Source of the DNA: a virus
IMG/VR virus record: IMGVR_UViG_3300007539_000009
Location: 62,001 to 126,000 of that record
Direction: 5' to 3' (one strand)
DNA: 64,000 nucleotides
This document shows, piece by piece, positions 35,792 to 42,380 of this stretch. The translations under genes were made by a program, and so were the position numbers. The notes beneath the pieces were generated by a model, which saw only the letters and a list, made by a program, of their open reading frames with translations, searched no databases and was not told where the DNA came from. The number at the start of each line of letters is the position of its first letter. Positions within the stretch are counted from its first letter, which is position 1.

Positions 35792-35821
35792 AGCGCCCGA
35801 CCATTGCGGTGGCCGGGCGCT
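35792..35821 (-). terminator. Intrinsic-terminator-like hairpin with U-tract
   Basis: On the minus strand AGCGCCCG pairs perfectly with CGGGCGCT. A small inner CCA/TGG pairing lies in the 14-base loop, and TTTCTTTTAC follows directly. It sits between the 53-residue gene and the ATG at 35759, 32 bases before that start. Confidence 0.85.
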
Positions 35822-35831
35822 GATCCAGTCT

Positions 35832-35993
35832 TCAAACGAGGCGCTTCACAACTTCGTCCTGTTTCTCAGGGTCAGCCGCGTCCCGTCGGAGCTTTCCAGC
35901 CTCGATCATGGACGCTACCAGCTGATCCCTGAACGCTAGGGCCTGGGACCATTGTGCCGATTCAGACCACATCCCGGCATGGGGACTACTCAT
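35832..35993 (-). CDS. Small helical hypothetical protein, 53 aa
   Basis: The start ATG at 35993 overlaps the stop of the coiled-coil gene by eight bases (ATGAGTAG), which decides the start; a longer version would extend deep into that gene. The protein is a single helix-rich chain (SAQWSQALAFRDQLVASMIE, then DPEKQDEVVKRLV). It ends shortly before an intrinsic terminator, so it closes this transcription unit. Not recognised. Confidence 0.6.
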   Translation of the reverse strand: MSSPHAGMWSESAQWSQALAFRDQLVASMIEAGKLRRDAADPEKQDEVVKRLV

Positions 35994-36276
35994 CGGACTT
36001 GTAGTGCTTGAGGGTCTCTTCGATCTGCTGAATGCCGGCCTGCATGTCAGCGACGACAGCATCAATGGCTGCCAGTTGATCTGCCTTGGTGATGGTCTGC
36101 TGTCCCGCCACGATCAGCGAGTCCCGGCCACTCGCCGCGATCGTCTTGCGGGCTTCGCCTAGTGCAAGTACACGACGCTTGAGATCGGTGGCCACAACCT
36201 CCATCTCACGCATGCGCTGCTTGACGTGTTTTTCGGAGTGGGCCTGTGCTTGCTGAAACTGGTGCTCTGAGTTCAT
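35986..36276 (-). CDS. Coiled-coil hypothetical protein, 96 aa
   Basis: Almost the whole chain can form a charged alpha-helix (QFQQAQAHSEKHVKQRMREM, then DLKRRVLALGEARKTIA and AVVADMQAGIQQIEETLKHY), so it probably oligomerises as a coiled coil. Start overlaps the upstream stop as ATGA. No known family is recognised. It lies in a run of tightly coupled small genes. Confidence 0.7.
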   Translation of the reverse strand: MNSEHQFQQAQAHSEKHVKQRMREMEVVATDLKRRVLALGEARKTIAASGRDSLIVAGQQTITKADQLAAIDAVVADMQAGIQQIEETLKHYKSDE

Positions 36277-36629
36277 TCGGTATCCCTAAGGTTGGTATGT
36301 TTTGCCACTAGCTGCTGAGCGGCGTTCATGAACAACTGATTGGTGCGTTCAAAGATGACGTCGTATGCCGGGTTGAGCTCAATCTCAGCGTCGGTCCGCT
36401 CGTCATACAACGGTTTGCTGAGTCCGCGTTTGTACGCCTTGACTGTCCGCATTCGGACATAAGAGGCACGGGGGATACTGGACCTCCAGAACTGCCACCA
36501 GCGTCGTCGCGCGAGTGGCCCTACACGCACCTGGTCCAGCACGTAGAAAACGATGATGCCATCGTTGCGCATCTCACTGCCCGCGCAGGCAACTTGATAT
36601 GTGATCCAGTCCGAGTCGGTGTACTGCAT
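36273..36629 (-). CDS. Hypothetical protein, 118 aa
   Basis: ATG at 36629 is chosen because AGGAG lies five bases upstream (AGGAGCAACTATG). The N-terminus (MQYTDSDWITYQVACAGSEM) is followed by VDQ-type strands and a Trp/Arg-rich segment (ARRRWWQFWRSSIPRAS) that could lie at a membrane surface. The C-terminal part (IFERTNQLFMNAAQQLVAKH) is helical. It is the first gene after the hairpin at 36660-36693. Not recognised. Confidence 0.75.
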   Translation of the reverse strand: MQYTDSDWITYQVACAGSEMRNDGIIVFYVLDQVRVGPLARRRWWQFWRSSIPRASYVRMRTVKAYKRGLSKPLYDERTDAEIELNPAYDVIFERTNQLFMNAAQQLVAKHTNLRDTE

Positions 36630-36659
36630 AGTTGCTCCTAAAAGCAAAGGAGTAAGAGA

Positions 36660-36693
36660 GAGGGGATACAGGACTCATGCCCCATATCCCCTC
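36660..36693 (-). terminator. Terminator-like hairpin before the 118-aa gene
   Basis: Minus-strand GAGGGGATA pairs perfectly with TATCCCCTC across a 16-base loop. Pyrimidine-rich sequence (TCTCTTACTCCTTTGCTTTT) follows and runs into the AGGAG ribosome binding site of the next gene, 30 bases from its ATG. The loop is long, so termination may be partial. Confidence 0.7.
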
Positions 36694-36697
36694 ACGT

Positions 36698-37033
36698 TTA
36701 GACGTCGATGCGCGGGTGTGGCGCGTCTTCTGGAGCAAACCACTCGAAGTGGCCGCAGACGTGACAACGCCAAAGCTGCTCCATGCCCCGGCTTACTTGC
36801 TTCTCATCGTGCTTCCATAGATGACCACCTGAGTGGCCGCAGCGCATGCGCCGATGATAGATGCGACGCACTTCGCGCCACGCTCTGATCTCATCGACAA
36901 TTGCATCTCGCCAGATGCCTACCCAGATGTTGCTGAGTAGACGCCACAGTGAAGCAGGACGAGCCGGCCAGTTCTTCTGATGCCCTACTGGCAGCTGGCG
37001 TTTACGACCTGCGTACCACTCATACTCCGTCAT
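36698..37033 (-). CDS. Zinc-ribbon-like hypothetical protein, 111 aa
   Basis: ATG at 37033 (MTEYEWYAGRKRQLPVGHQK) is favoured because it overlaps the upstream gene by only 14 bases. The chain is basic and Trp/Arg-rich, with MRCGHSGGHLWKH and WRCHVCGHFEWFAPED. Together these give Cys/His spacing compatible with one zinc site. A nucleic-acid-binding accessory role is possible. It is the last gene before the hairpin at 36660-36693. Family not recognised. Confidence 0.7.
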   Translation of the reverse strand: MTEYEWYAGRKRQLPVGHQKNWPARPASLWRLLSNIWVGIWRDAIVDEIRAWREVRRIYHRRMRCGHSGGHLWKHDEKQVSRGMEQLWRCHVCGHFEWFAPEDAPHPRIDV

Positions 37034-37448
37034 CACCCTCACCTTCAGGGGTCAGGTCGAGCTCCACACCCCAATCAGGGGCGTTGATGTCAGCAATGGC
37101 CGCGCCCTTGTCCGTGATCATGAGGCCCGAGCCATCAGGACCATCTACCGTGGTTACCCAGTCACGGTCGATCAGTGCGTTGAGGATCTGCGTGGGCAGC
37201 TGCACGGGGAACTTGTAGTACTCACGCTCCTCGACTGACTGGGCTACGGCGAACTGGAAGCTGACGAACACCAGCCAGCCGATCACGCGCTGGTCGGTGA
37301 GCTCATCTTTCATTTGGAGATAGCGCTCGTGAATCCGCTCTGCCATGCCGATCGGGTTGTTCACGTCAATGGCCATGTCAGGGACAATGCCGGTGAGGAA
37401 CCCAAGGGCTTGGATGTATTGCGAGTTCAGGCTCTCTTCTTCAGTCAT
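37020..37448 (-). CDS. Hypothetical protein, 142 aa
   Basis: ATG at 37448 overlaps the GroES-like stop by eight bases (ATGACTGA), which fixes the start. Helical segments include LNSQYIQALGFLTGIVPD and RVIGWLVFVSFQFAVAQSVE. The C-terminal part (LPTQILNALIDRDWVTTVDG) looks like a small winged-helix or tail-tube-like module with a 'D-GSGLMITDKG' turn. No motif identifies it. Its place directly after GroES suggests a shared operon. Confidence 0.7.
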   Translation of the reverse strand: MTEEESLNSQYIQALGFLTGIVPDMAIDVNNPIGMAERIHERYLQMKDELTDQRVIGWLVFVSFQFAVAQSVEEREYYKFPVQLPTQILNALIDRDWVTTVDGPDGSGLMITDKGAAIADINAPDWGVELDLTPEGEGDDGV

Positions 37449-37734
37449 TGGTGTACGCCAGGATGTCGTTTTCACGCAGGACGAGGTAGGTATCTCCGTC
37501 TAGGTCAACTTCTAATCCAGCGTACGAGCTGATGATCACGCGGTCTCCCGCCTTCGTTGATGTAGGCAGGAAGTCGCCTGACTCCTCAGTGATTCCAGGA
37601 CCGACAGCCAGCACTGTGCCCTCTCGAGCCGGCTCCTGCAGTTGATCCGGGATCACGATGCCACAGTCCCACTCGGTGATCTTGTTGTCGAGCTTGAGGA
37701 GGATGTTGTCTCTGAGGGGCTTGAAGTCGATCAT
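37441..37734 (-). CDS. groES: GroES-like co-chaperonin, 97 aa
   Basis: Length and sequence match the Cpn10/GroES family. FKPLRDNILLKLDN opens the beta-barrel, followed by the mobile loop with GIVIP (residues 25-29) that contacts the chaperonin, then REGTVLAVGPG, KAGDRVIISSYAGLEV and YLVLRENDILA. GroES caps the GroEL cage. Phage-encoded versions such as T4 gp31 let host GroEL fold large virion proteins, which fits this phage with its giant adhesins and 2,040-residue polymerase. The start overlaps the upstream stop as ATGA. No GroEL gene is in the window, so host GroEL would be needed. Confidence 0.93.
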   Translation of the reverse strand: MIDFKPLRDNILLKLDNKITEWDCGIVIPDQLQEPAREGTVLAVGPGITEESGDFLPTSTKAGDRVIISSYAGLEVDLDGDTYLVLRENDILAYTND

Positions 37735-38087
37735 GCGAAGGGATCCTGGTTTGTCGAGAAGCCGGATGCCGCACTACTGCGCAGCTGGAAGAATCGAGCG
37801 TGCTGCGGATACTCCGCAATGAACATGCGCGCGTACACAGAGTGGTGGTTGTTGTTGAGCTTGTAGGGCTCTCCTCTGGTCTCGATCATCGTGTACCACC
37901 TAAGGCGCTCCCAGATCATCTTTGCACCGAAATAGTCTCGCCCGCTAGCTACCGCCTCTAGCGCAAACCGCCGGAACAGTTTGTACACCTCGGGGTTGTC
38001 GCGATGAAAGACTATAGCGGCGTCAAACATAGAGCTGTCTTGACGCACAGATTGGGCAGGGGTCCACGGATCATCTGCTTTGACCAT
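37731..38087 (-). CDS. Conserved-looking hypothetical phage protein, 118 aa
   Basis: The core FHRDNPEVYKLFRRFALEAV, then RDYFGAKMIWERLRWYTMIE, ETRGEPYKLNNNHHSVYAR and MFIAEYPQHARFFQLR resembles a recurrent family of uncharacterised proteins from phages and mobile elements. It is compact and helical, with aromatic residues positioned like a small DNA- or protein-binding domain. No catalytic site is apparent. It overlaps the upstream dATP/dGTP-diphosphohydrolase-like gene by 17 bases and GroES by four. Confidence 0.75.
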   Translation of the reverse strand: MVKADDPWTPAQSVRQDSSMFDAAIVFHRDNPEVYKLFRRFALEAVASGRDYFGAKMIWERLRWYTMIETRGEPYKLNNNHHSVYARMFIAEYPQHARFFQLRSSAASGFSTNQDPFA

Positions 38088-38475
38088 CGAAACGCTCCCT
38101 CAGTTGCTGCACCTGCTTATTGATGTCTTGCTGCCAACCGTCCTTGGTCTTGGGCGGGCGGTCATCAACGAGGACCATACCCTGCACTTCTGCATCTCGG
38201 ATCACCACCATGCAGGCCATTGCTTTCACGAGGTGTGAGACGCCTGACTCGAGATCAGTGTCTTCGCCTTCCCACCACGCATCGAGGTGACGGCGCGCTG
38301 CATCGTAGTACGTAGATGTCACGAGCCCAGCAGTGCGCCAGTTGTACGCGCCATACTTAAGCGCGCCTTCTAGCATTGCGAGACCGAGCTCGTGCATCAC
38401 AACAGGCGGCACGACATGCGTGACTGACTTGGCTGAGCCAGCTTCGTGCTTCGGGTTATCACCAGGGATTGTCAC
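38071..38475 (-). CDS. dATP/dGTP diphosphohydrolase-like (DUF5664-type) protein, 134 aa
   Basis: The helical core VVMHELGLAMLEGALKYGAY, NWR, YYDAARRHLDAWWEGED, DLESGVSHLVKAMACMVVIR matches the pattern of the dATP/dGTP diphosphohydrolase N-terminal family (Pfam dGTP_diPhyd_N, formerly DUF5664), an all-alpha NTP-pyrophosphatase relative of MazG/MazZ. Conserved acidic residues in ALKYG, EGED and ESG would bind metal. In phages such enzymes adjust dNTP pools, in some cases for modified (2-aminoadenine) DNA. No PurZ-like gene is in the window. Gene starts and ends in ATGA overlaps. Confidence 0.65.
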   Translation of the reverse strand: MTIPGDNPKHEAGSAKSVTHVVPPVVMHELGLAMLEGALKYGAYNWRTAGLVTSTYYDAARRHLDAWWEGEDTDLESGVSHLVKAMACMVVIRDAEVQGMVLVDDRPPKTKDGWQQDINKQVQQLRERFDGQSR

Positions 38476-38687
38476 ACGCTCAGCTCCTTAATCATGGACT
38501 CTGCTTCGTTAGCGACATCAAGTTGACCGATATTGCCGTGAATGAACTCGAATGCCTCTTTCGCCCTAGCCAGCTTGGTGCGTAGTGCTTCGTACTCTTC
38601 CCACTCGACATACTCACCATCATCAGAGGTCTCAAGAACGTAGCCGGTAGCCCGGTCAATGTTGAGTGTCCAACGCTCTACAGTCAT
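38472..38687 (-). CDS. Hypothetical protein, 71 aa
   Basis: A strand-turn-strand start (MTVERWTLNIDRATGYVLET) is followed by an acidic turn and a helix (YEALRTKLARAKEAFEFIHG). Coupled to both neighbours by ATGA overlaps. The beginning resembles small uncharacterised phage proteins that carry a beta hairpin then a helix, but no family can be named. Confidence 0.7.
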   Translation of the reverse strand: MTVERWTLNIDRATGYVLETSDDGEYVEWEEYEALRTKLARAKEAFEFIHGNIGQLDVANEAESMIKELSV

Positions 38688-39085
38688 GCCTTGTCTGCCT
38701 CTGCTTCGTAATCGATGGGCTTGCCGTCTAGAGCTCTACGGGCGAGCCGCATGTCCTGCTCGGTGATGACAAACGCCTCTGCCATAGGATCGAGGATACT
38801 GAAGGTGCTGCGCGGCTTACTGTGGAACTCGAAGAACAGCACGAAAGGCCGCAGTAACTCGGTGCGTTGTTTGATCTCCCTGCAGGCCGCAGCCATCGCA
38901 TCGTCGATTGCACCTTCCCACTTGACCGGGTACGTGTTCTGCAGCTCCATCCAGTGATCAGCTGCACGGCTAACCAGATCCGACATGCGCTGAACTGCTT
39001 GCCTGCAGTCAACGGCAACAAAAGTCATCTTCTCGAGCTGAGCCTCAAGCTGCTTGATGCGCTCCTTGTCACTGAGCTCGCTCAT
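38684..39085 (-). CDS. Hypothetical protein, 133 aa
   Basis: The N-terminal region is a charged coiled coil (SDKERIKQLEAQLEKMTFVA). It is followed by helices with conserved-looking aromatic residues (SRAADHWMELQNTYPVKWEG) and a C-terminal part rich in F and R. Both ends overlap neighbours by four bases. Not recognised; a small multimeric accessory protein is plausible. Confidence 0.7.
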   Translation of the reverse strand: MSELSDKERIKQLEAQLEKMTFVAVDCRQAVQRMSDLVSRAADHWMELQNTYPVKWEGAIDDAMAAACREIKQRTELLRPFVLFFEFHSKPRSTFSILDPMAEAFVITEQDMRLARRALDGKPIDYEAEADKA

Positions 39086-39345
39086 TGGGTCTCTTCCAGG
39101 TGCTTAGCCGCTTTGATCAGCAGCTCACCGATTTGTCGCGCGTGCTTGGAGCCGCTGATGACCAGCTCACTGCTGGGCTTGGTCTGGAGCATCGTAGTGC
39201 TGCCTTCGAGATCGCGACCACGGACCTGGATGGTGACGCAGTAGTCGTTAGGCACGGTAGTGATGGTGAACGCGAAGTCACCGGCACTATCCCACAGCAC
39301 GTATTCAACGTCCACGTGATCGTCTGACTCTTTGTTGTCGTTCAT
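39082..39345 (-). CDS. Hypothetical protein, 87 aa
   Basis: ATG at 39345 is preferred because the longer reading frame would include the stem of the hairpin at 39374-39407. The sequence (MNDNKESDDHVDVEYVLWDS) has strands in the middle (FAFTITTVPNDYCVTIQVRG) and a C-terminal helix (KHARQIGELLIKAAKHLEET). It starts the next coupled run after that hairpin. Family not recognised. Confidence 0.7.
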   Translation of the reverse strand: MNDNKESDDHVDVEYVLWDSAGDFAFTITTVPNDYCVTIQVRGRDLEGSTTMLQTKPSSELVISGSKHARQIGELLIKAAKHLEETQ

Positions 39346-39373
39346 TGCAGTAAAGAAGAAAGGGGTAAAGGGT

Positions 39374-39407
39374 GCGGGTACGTGTGACTTATGCCACATG
39401 CACCCGC
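39374..39407 (-). terminator. Terminator-like hairpin before the 87-aa gene
   Basis: On the minus strand GCGGGTGCATGTG pairs with CACACGTACCCGC (13 positions, one mismatch and one wobble) around the loop GCATAAGT. A pyrimidine-rich stretch (ACCCTTTACCCCTTTCTTCTTTAC) follows, and the next ATG is 28 bases beyond the stem. Confidence 0.75.
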
Positions 39408-39444
39408 GCGGGTTGTCAGACCTTTTGGGTCTTGTGGTACTCAG

Positions 39445-39669
39445 TCATTCGGGTAACCGTGCTTTCTCTGCTAGGCGAGCCGCCTCGCTGATGCGCTTGG
39501 CGATCTCAGGGGCTAGTTCGATGGGGAACCTCACCACGTCTTTCATGACGAGCTTATCGTCTTCCCGCTCGTGATAAGAAACAACGATCCTAATCGCGTC
39601 CTCATCAGCCACGTTCCAGTGGTACTCAGAATTGTTGGTGACCAGAAACTCGGTCCAGGGCTTGCTCAT
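39445..39669 (-). CDS. Hypothetical protein, 74 aa
   Basis: ATG at 39669 overlaps the upstream stop as ATGA, fixing the start (MSKPWTEFLVTNNSEYHWNV). The N-terminal half is strand-rich, and the C-terminal half is a helix ending EIAKRISEAARLAEKARLPE. The last gene before the hairpin at 39374-39407. Not recognised. Confidence 0.7.
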   Translation of the reverse strand: MSKPWTEFLVTNNSEYHWNVADEDAIRIVVSYHEREDDKLVMKDVVRFPIELAPEIAKRISEAARLAEKARLPE

Positions 39670-39917
39670 GTGATGTCGTGTGTAACTTTGACGAGGATGG
39701 GCTCCTGCGCCGCGGGGCATGTGGCGTAGTGCGTGAACTCGCGATCACCCACGACCAACGGCTTGGTGAACTCTGAGAACGGCATCTGGCCGTGATGCTG
39801 CTTACAGCGGGGGCAGTTGTTCGCTCGCAGCATGATGGTACCCGGCTTCACTCCGGCCTGCTGCAAAGTTCGGAACGCTTCCTGCGGGTCGAAGGGTGTA
39901 CGCATGGTGTGGGGCAT
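39666..39917 (-). CDS. Small Cys-containing hypothetical protein, 83 aa
   Basis: Starts at ATG 39917 or, less likely, 39905. Contains NNCPRCKQHHGQMPF and, further on, HYATCPAAQEP. The C-x-x-C plus a later His/Cys pair resembles a zinc knuckle with a poorly formed second half. The protein's end is hydrophobic (EPILVKVTHDIT). Possibly a small metal-binding or nucleic-acid-binding protein. First gene after the hairpin at 39970-39991; no clear ribosome binding site for either start. Confidence 0.65.
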   Translation of the reverse strand: MPHTMRTPFDPQEAFRTLQQAGVKPGTIMLRANNCPRCKQHHGQMPFSEFTKPLVVGDREFTHYATCPAAQEPILVKVTHDIT

Positions 39918-39969
39918 AAGGGGTGTAGAAAAGCCATCACCAGTTGAAAGAACATACGCAAGGCGGAAA

Positions 39970-39991
39970 GAGAGCCACGTGTGTGGCCCTC
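39970..39991 (-). terminator. Short intrinsic-terminator-like hairpin
   Basis: Minus-strand GAGGGCCAC pairs with GTGGCTCTC (nine pairs, one wobble) around ACAC, then TTTCC. The U-run is short, so efficiency may be low. It ends the unit containing the 84-residue gene and lies 52 bases before the next start. Confidence 0.7.
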
Positions 39992-40005
39992 GGGGTTGCG
40001 ACGGA

Positions 40006-40260
40006 TTAGCGCTGCTGCGCCTCCGCCATTGACATGAACTTGCTCACGGGCCCGACATACAGCATCTCGGGCTCCTCACGCGTGGCGTCCCACACGCGGA
40101 TCTCGTCGTCATCGGCACGAGCACGCAGGCGCAGGTAGACCGTGCCGTTGCACTTCATGGTGTACTCGTGAGACACCATGCTGTCAGCCAGGGCCACGTG
40201 GTACAGCCACTGGCGTACCGCCGAACGCTTGAGTACTTGCGAGATCATTTGAGTGGTCAC
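40006..40260 (-). CDS. Hypothetical protein with GTG start, 84 aa
   Basis: GTG at 40260 is chosen because AGAGGA lies six bases upstream (AGAGGAACATTGTG). A longer frame would start inside the hairpin at 40286-40329. The protein has a helix (MISQVLKRSAVRQWLYHVAL), a strand pair (HEYTMKCNGTVYLRLRARAD) and an acidic turn. Not recognised. It is a single-gene unit bounded by hairpins on both sides. Confidence 0.7.
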   Translation of the reverse strand: MTTQMISQVLKRSAVRQWLYHVALADSMVSHEYTMKCNGTVYLRLRARADDDEIRVWDATREEPEMLYVGPVSKFMSMAEAQQR

Positions 40261-40285
40261 AATGTTCCTCTGCTGGGGGAAGCGG

Positions 40286-40329
40286 AAAGTGCCGGCTGCA
40301 TACCACGTTGGTACACAGGCCGGCACTTT
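40286..40329 (-). terminator. Perfect 11-bp nested hairpin before the GTG-start gene
   Basis: AAAGTGCCGGC and GCCGGCACTTT are perfect inverted repeats, with a 22-base loop that contains a second small stem (TACCA/TGGTA). On the minus strand only TTT is available as a tail, ending in CCGCTTCC, so it is not a strong classical terminator. It lies 25 bases before the GTG start. Confidence 0.75.
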
Positions 40330-40405
40330 ACTCTTGCCATAAACAGCGACGATTTAAGCAGGCATCATGCTGCATTCGGACCCAGGATACTGCGCACTAC
40401 TGGTG

Positions 40406-40774
40406 TCAGGTGCTCTGCTCTGCCTCCAGCACCCGGTTGGTGATAGCGGTTACCACCAACGCAGCGTTGTTCATGGCTGCCAGCGCAGCGGCTACACGAG
40501 CGGTCTTGGTGTACTCGGTGTCGTTCTCGTCGATGTAGTCGATCAGCTGAACCTCGCGTTGCCCATTCATGAACATGTTCTGGACCTGCACGAAGGTCTC
40601 CTGCATTGCCCGCATCTGGAGCTCCTGCGCCATCTCACGCGTCAGCGGCTTCGGCAGGTCATCGAGCTTCTTGTCCACCTCAGCTAGCGCGGCTTCGAAG
40701 ATGGCTTGGGCTTCGGGGTTGGAGTACTCGTTCTCTTTCACGGGGTCTCTTCTGTCGTTGTTCTCGGGGGCCAT
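40406..40774 (-). CDS. Helical hypothetical protein, 122 aa
   Basis: Mostly helical with acidic N-terminus (MAPENNDRRDPVKENEYSNP), a charged middle (LAEVDKKLDDLPKPLTREMA) and a hydrophobic Ala-rich helix near the end (TARVAAALAAMNNAALVVTA). That end could contact a membrane or pack as a helical bundle. The gene lies one base after the 88-residue gene's stop and ends just before a 145-base interval. Not recognised. Confidence 0.7.
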   Translation of the reverse strand: MAPENNDRRDPVKENEYSNPEAQAIFEAALAEVDKKLDDLPKPLTREMAQELQMRAMQETFVQVQNMFMNGQREVQLIDYIDENDTEYTKTARVAAALAAMNNAALVVTAITNRVLEAEQST

Positions 40775-40775
40775 T

Positions 40776-41042
40776 TCAGTTGCCTTTCAGTCTCTCGTCG
40801 TACTCAGCGGCCAGTCGGCACGCTTGCTTCTCCAGGTACTTGGCGGCTTCGATCAGCCGGGGGATGTAGGTGTCAGTGATGATCTCAGCAGCTTCTTTGT
40901 ATCCATTGGCTGCGAGGAAGCCCGCGCCTTGGTCGAGTACCTGCCGGCGACGATCGGCCTCCGCAGCTTTATCGAACAGCGCGCCGACCACCTCCTCCTT
41001 CTCCTTCTGGAGCGCTGCGCGGTTGGGGTGTAGTAGTGACAT
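40776..41042 (-). CDS. Helical hypothetical protein, 88 aa
   Basis: The whole chain is helical (PNRAALQKEKEEVVGALFDK, AAEADRRRQVLDQGAGFLAA, YIPRLIEAAKYLEKQACRLA). It starts in a TGATG overlap with the stop of the virion-like paralogue. No recognised family. Possibly a small partner of the upstream virion-like protein, since the two are translationally coupled. Confidence 0.7.
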   Translation of the reverse strand: MSLLHPNRAALQKEKEEVVGALFDKAAEADRRRQVLDQGAGFLAANGYKEAAEIITDTYIPRLIEAAKYLEKQACRLAAEYDERLKGN

Positions 41043-41941
41043 CAGCTGTAGGTCCTGTAGAACACTTGGAGGTAGTCACCCGCACGGACAACAGCGCGGG
41101 ACTGGGTGAGGACGAGGGCAGCGCCGTTGGCTGCCACGGTGTAGTCGAAAGGGCGCATCAGCGCCAAGTTGTTGTGAAGTACGATCAGCCTGTCATTGAC
41201 TGATCGTGGTGCTAACCGGAACCGCAGTGATTGGTTGAGCTGATCAAGCCCACTGCGAGGTGTCACGCAGATGCGTGTGTAGGCCCACTTGGTGTTGATC
41301 CGGGCTACACGCTCAGCGACTGTCTCCCCTTCATACAACCAACCAGTAAAGAAGAACTGGTCATTGGAGGGGATGCCGAAGTCGTAGGGGTTGCCGCTCG
41401 CGAAGAACAGCACCCCTGTCGACGGATCAAACAACGGCCCAGAAGGGTGGTTCTCCTGGAGCTCAGTGGTTGGAGCAGACGTACCATGCCACAGGCGAGC
41501 ACTGTACGTCTGTCCGTTCGCATTGGGTGTCTGGTTAGGACCATCTACCCAGCCATCTAAGAAGCCGATGCCAGGTGGCTTGGTTGCCCAAGGCTGGTCA
41601 TCAGCGCTGTCACCATCAACCAAGATCCAAGCACGGTTGTCAGGCACTGAGGGGACCTGTGAAAACCCCAAACTATCAATCGGAGGTATCTGATCATCTC
41701 CGAAGCGCCTAACAAGACCATTAGAGACACCATCATCCAGTGTGGGCGGTGGTACCTCGAGCTCTTGACCGATCATCAGCTCAGGAGCCGTGATGTAGTG
41801 AGAAGGCAGCGCGGAGCTTCTCCTCGTGACTACAGCCGGATCCTCACCAGGCAAGAACGTGCTACTGGTGTGCGATTGGTTGAGCAGCCGCTTTGTCAGC
41901 TGACTCAACCACTCCTGGTACTGATCGGTGAACGTGGCCAT
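41042..41941 (-). CDS. Virion-like protein, paralogue of the gene at 21830-22744, 299 aa
   Basis: Starts MATFTDQYQEWLSQLTKRLL. Shared blocks with the paralogue, in order: PGEDPA, LPSH, LVRRFGD/LVRRYGD, VPSVPDNRAWI, PGIGFLDGWVDG, NGQTYSARLWHGT, HPSGPLFDPSTGVLFF, a TGWLY/TGFLY strand and a C-terminal Y-VAANGAALVLTQSRAVV-AGDY. The ends differ most in the stretch just before this last block. The protein looks like a beta-rich structural protein. The two copies sit about 20 kb apart, in an accessory-gene region here and next to the adhesin module there. Confidence 0.75.
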   Translation of the reverse strand: MATFTDQYQEWLSQLTKRLLNQSHTSSTFLPGEDPAVVTRRSSALPSHYITAPELMIGQELEVPPPTLDDGVSNGLVRRFGDDQIPPIDSLGFSQVPSVPDNRAWILVDGDSADDQPWATKPPGIGFLDGWVDGPNQTPNANGQTYSARLWHGTSAPTTELQENHPSGPLFDPSTGVLFFASGNPYDFGIPSNDQFFFTGWLYEGETVAERVARINTKWAYTRICVTPRSGLDQLNQSLRFRLAPRSVNDRLIVLHNNLALMRPFDYTVAANGAALVLTQSRAVVRAGDYLQVFYRTYS

Positions 41942-41958
41942 ACCCTCAGTGTCTTGGC

Positions 41959-42096
41959 TCAGCGCAAGCCGAGCGCTTCCTCGGCCGCGAGTTCTGCCTC
42001 TTCATAGCCAGACGCTGTCATCTGCGCGGCTAGCACAGCTGCTTCTAGTCGCTTGACTTGAGCATCAGTCGTCGCGGGTTTCTCGGGTTGTAGCAT
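41959..42096 (-). CDS. Small helical protein, 45 aa
   Basis: An ATG at 42096 opens a frame of 45 codons ending at TGA 41961-41959, just upstream of the virion-like gene. The sequence (MLQPEKPATTDAQVKRLEAA, then MTASGYEEAELAAEEALGLR) forms an amphipathic helix. The gene overlaps the Cys-rich 69-residue gene by 32 bases and has no strong ribosome binding site, so its reality is uncertain, but the interval is otherwise unexplained. Confidence 0.5.
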   Translation of the reverse strand: MLQPEKPATTDAQVKRLEAAVLAAQMTASGYEEAELAAEEALGLR

Positions 42097-42274
42097 CGTC
42101 GTTGGCTTGTACAGAAACGCGACGGCCACAACGGCCATCGCTTGATGTCACTTGGTTACCGCACCGTGCGCAGCGGTAGCGCGGCCCGCAGGCAGCGCCT
42201 CCGCACATGGTGAACACTTCGGGCTGGTTGAACTCGAACTCGAGCTGTGTGTAGCTGTTGGATGAGTAGCTCAT
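42065..42274 (-). CDS. Small Cys-rich zinc-ribbon-like protein, 69 aa
   Basis: Begins MSYSSNSYTQLEFEFNQPEV and contains MCGGAACGPRYRCARCGNQV then GRCGRR. The CxxC plus a preceding Cys and following Cys could form one zinc site. Start overlaps the stop of the 26-residue membrane peptide by four bases. The tail is charged and disordered (DDATTRETRDD). Family not recognised; a zinc-ribbon of a nucleic-acid-binding protein is the closest pattern. Confidence 0.7.
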   Translation of the reverse strand: MSYSSNSYTQLEFEFNQPEVFTMCGGAACGPRYRCARCGNQVTSSDGRCGRRVSVQANDDATTRETRDD

Positions 42275-42351
42275 TCGACGATGTCCAGAAGGTCAAGGAG
42301 CAGGTAGGTCACTACAAGAATGGCCGCTGCCCAGAGGATCGCACAGACCAT
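42271..42351 (-). CDS. Candidate 26-aa single-pass membrane peptide
   Basis: ATG at 42351 opens 26 codons reading MVCAILWAAAILVVTYLLLD followed by LLDIVE and a stop that overlaps the next ATG as ATGA. The chain is almost entirely a hydrophobic helix. The tight coupling and the otherwise empty interval argue that it is real. Small hydrophobic peptides in phages can act as holins, antiholins or membrane modulators, but no motif identifies a role. Confidence 0.5.
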   Translation of the reverse strand: MVCAILWAAAILVVTYLLLDLLDIVE

Positions 42352-42380
42352 ACACCCAGTGTTGGCTAAAGAAAGAACAG

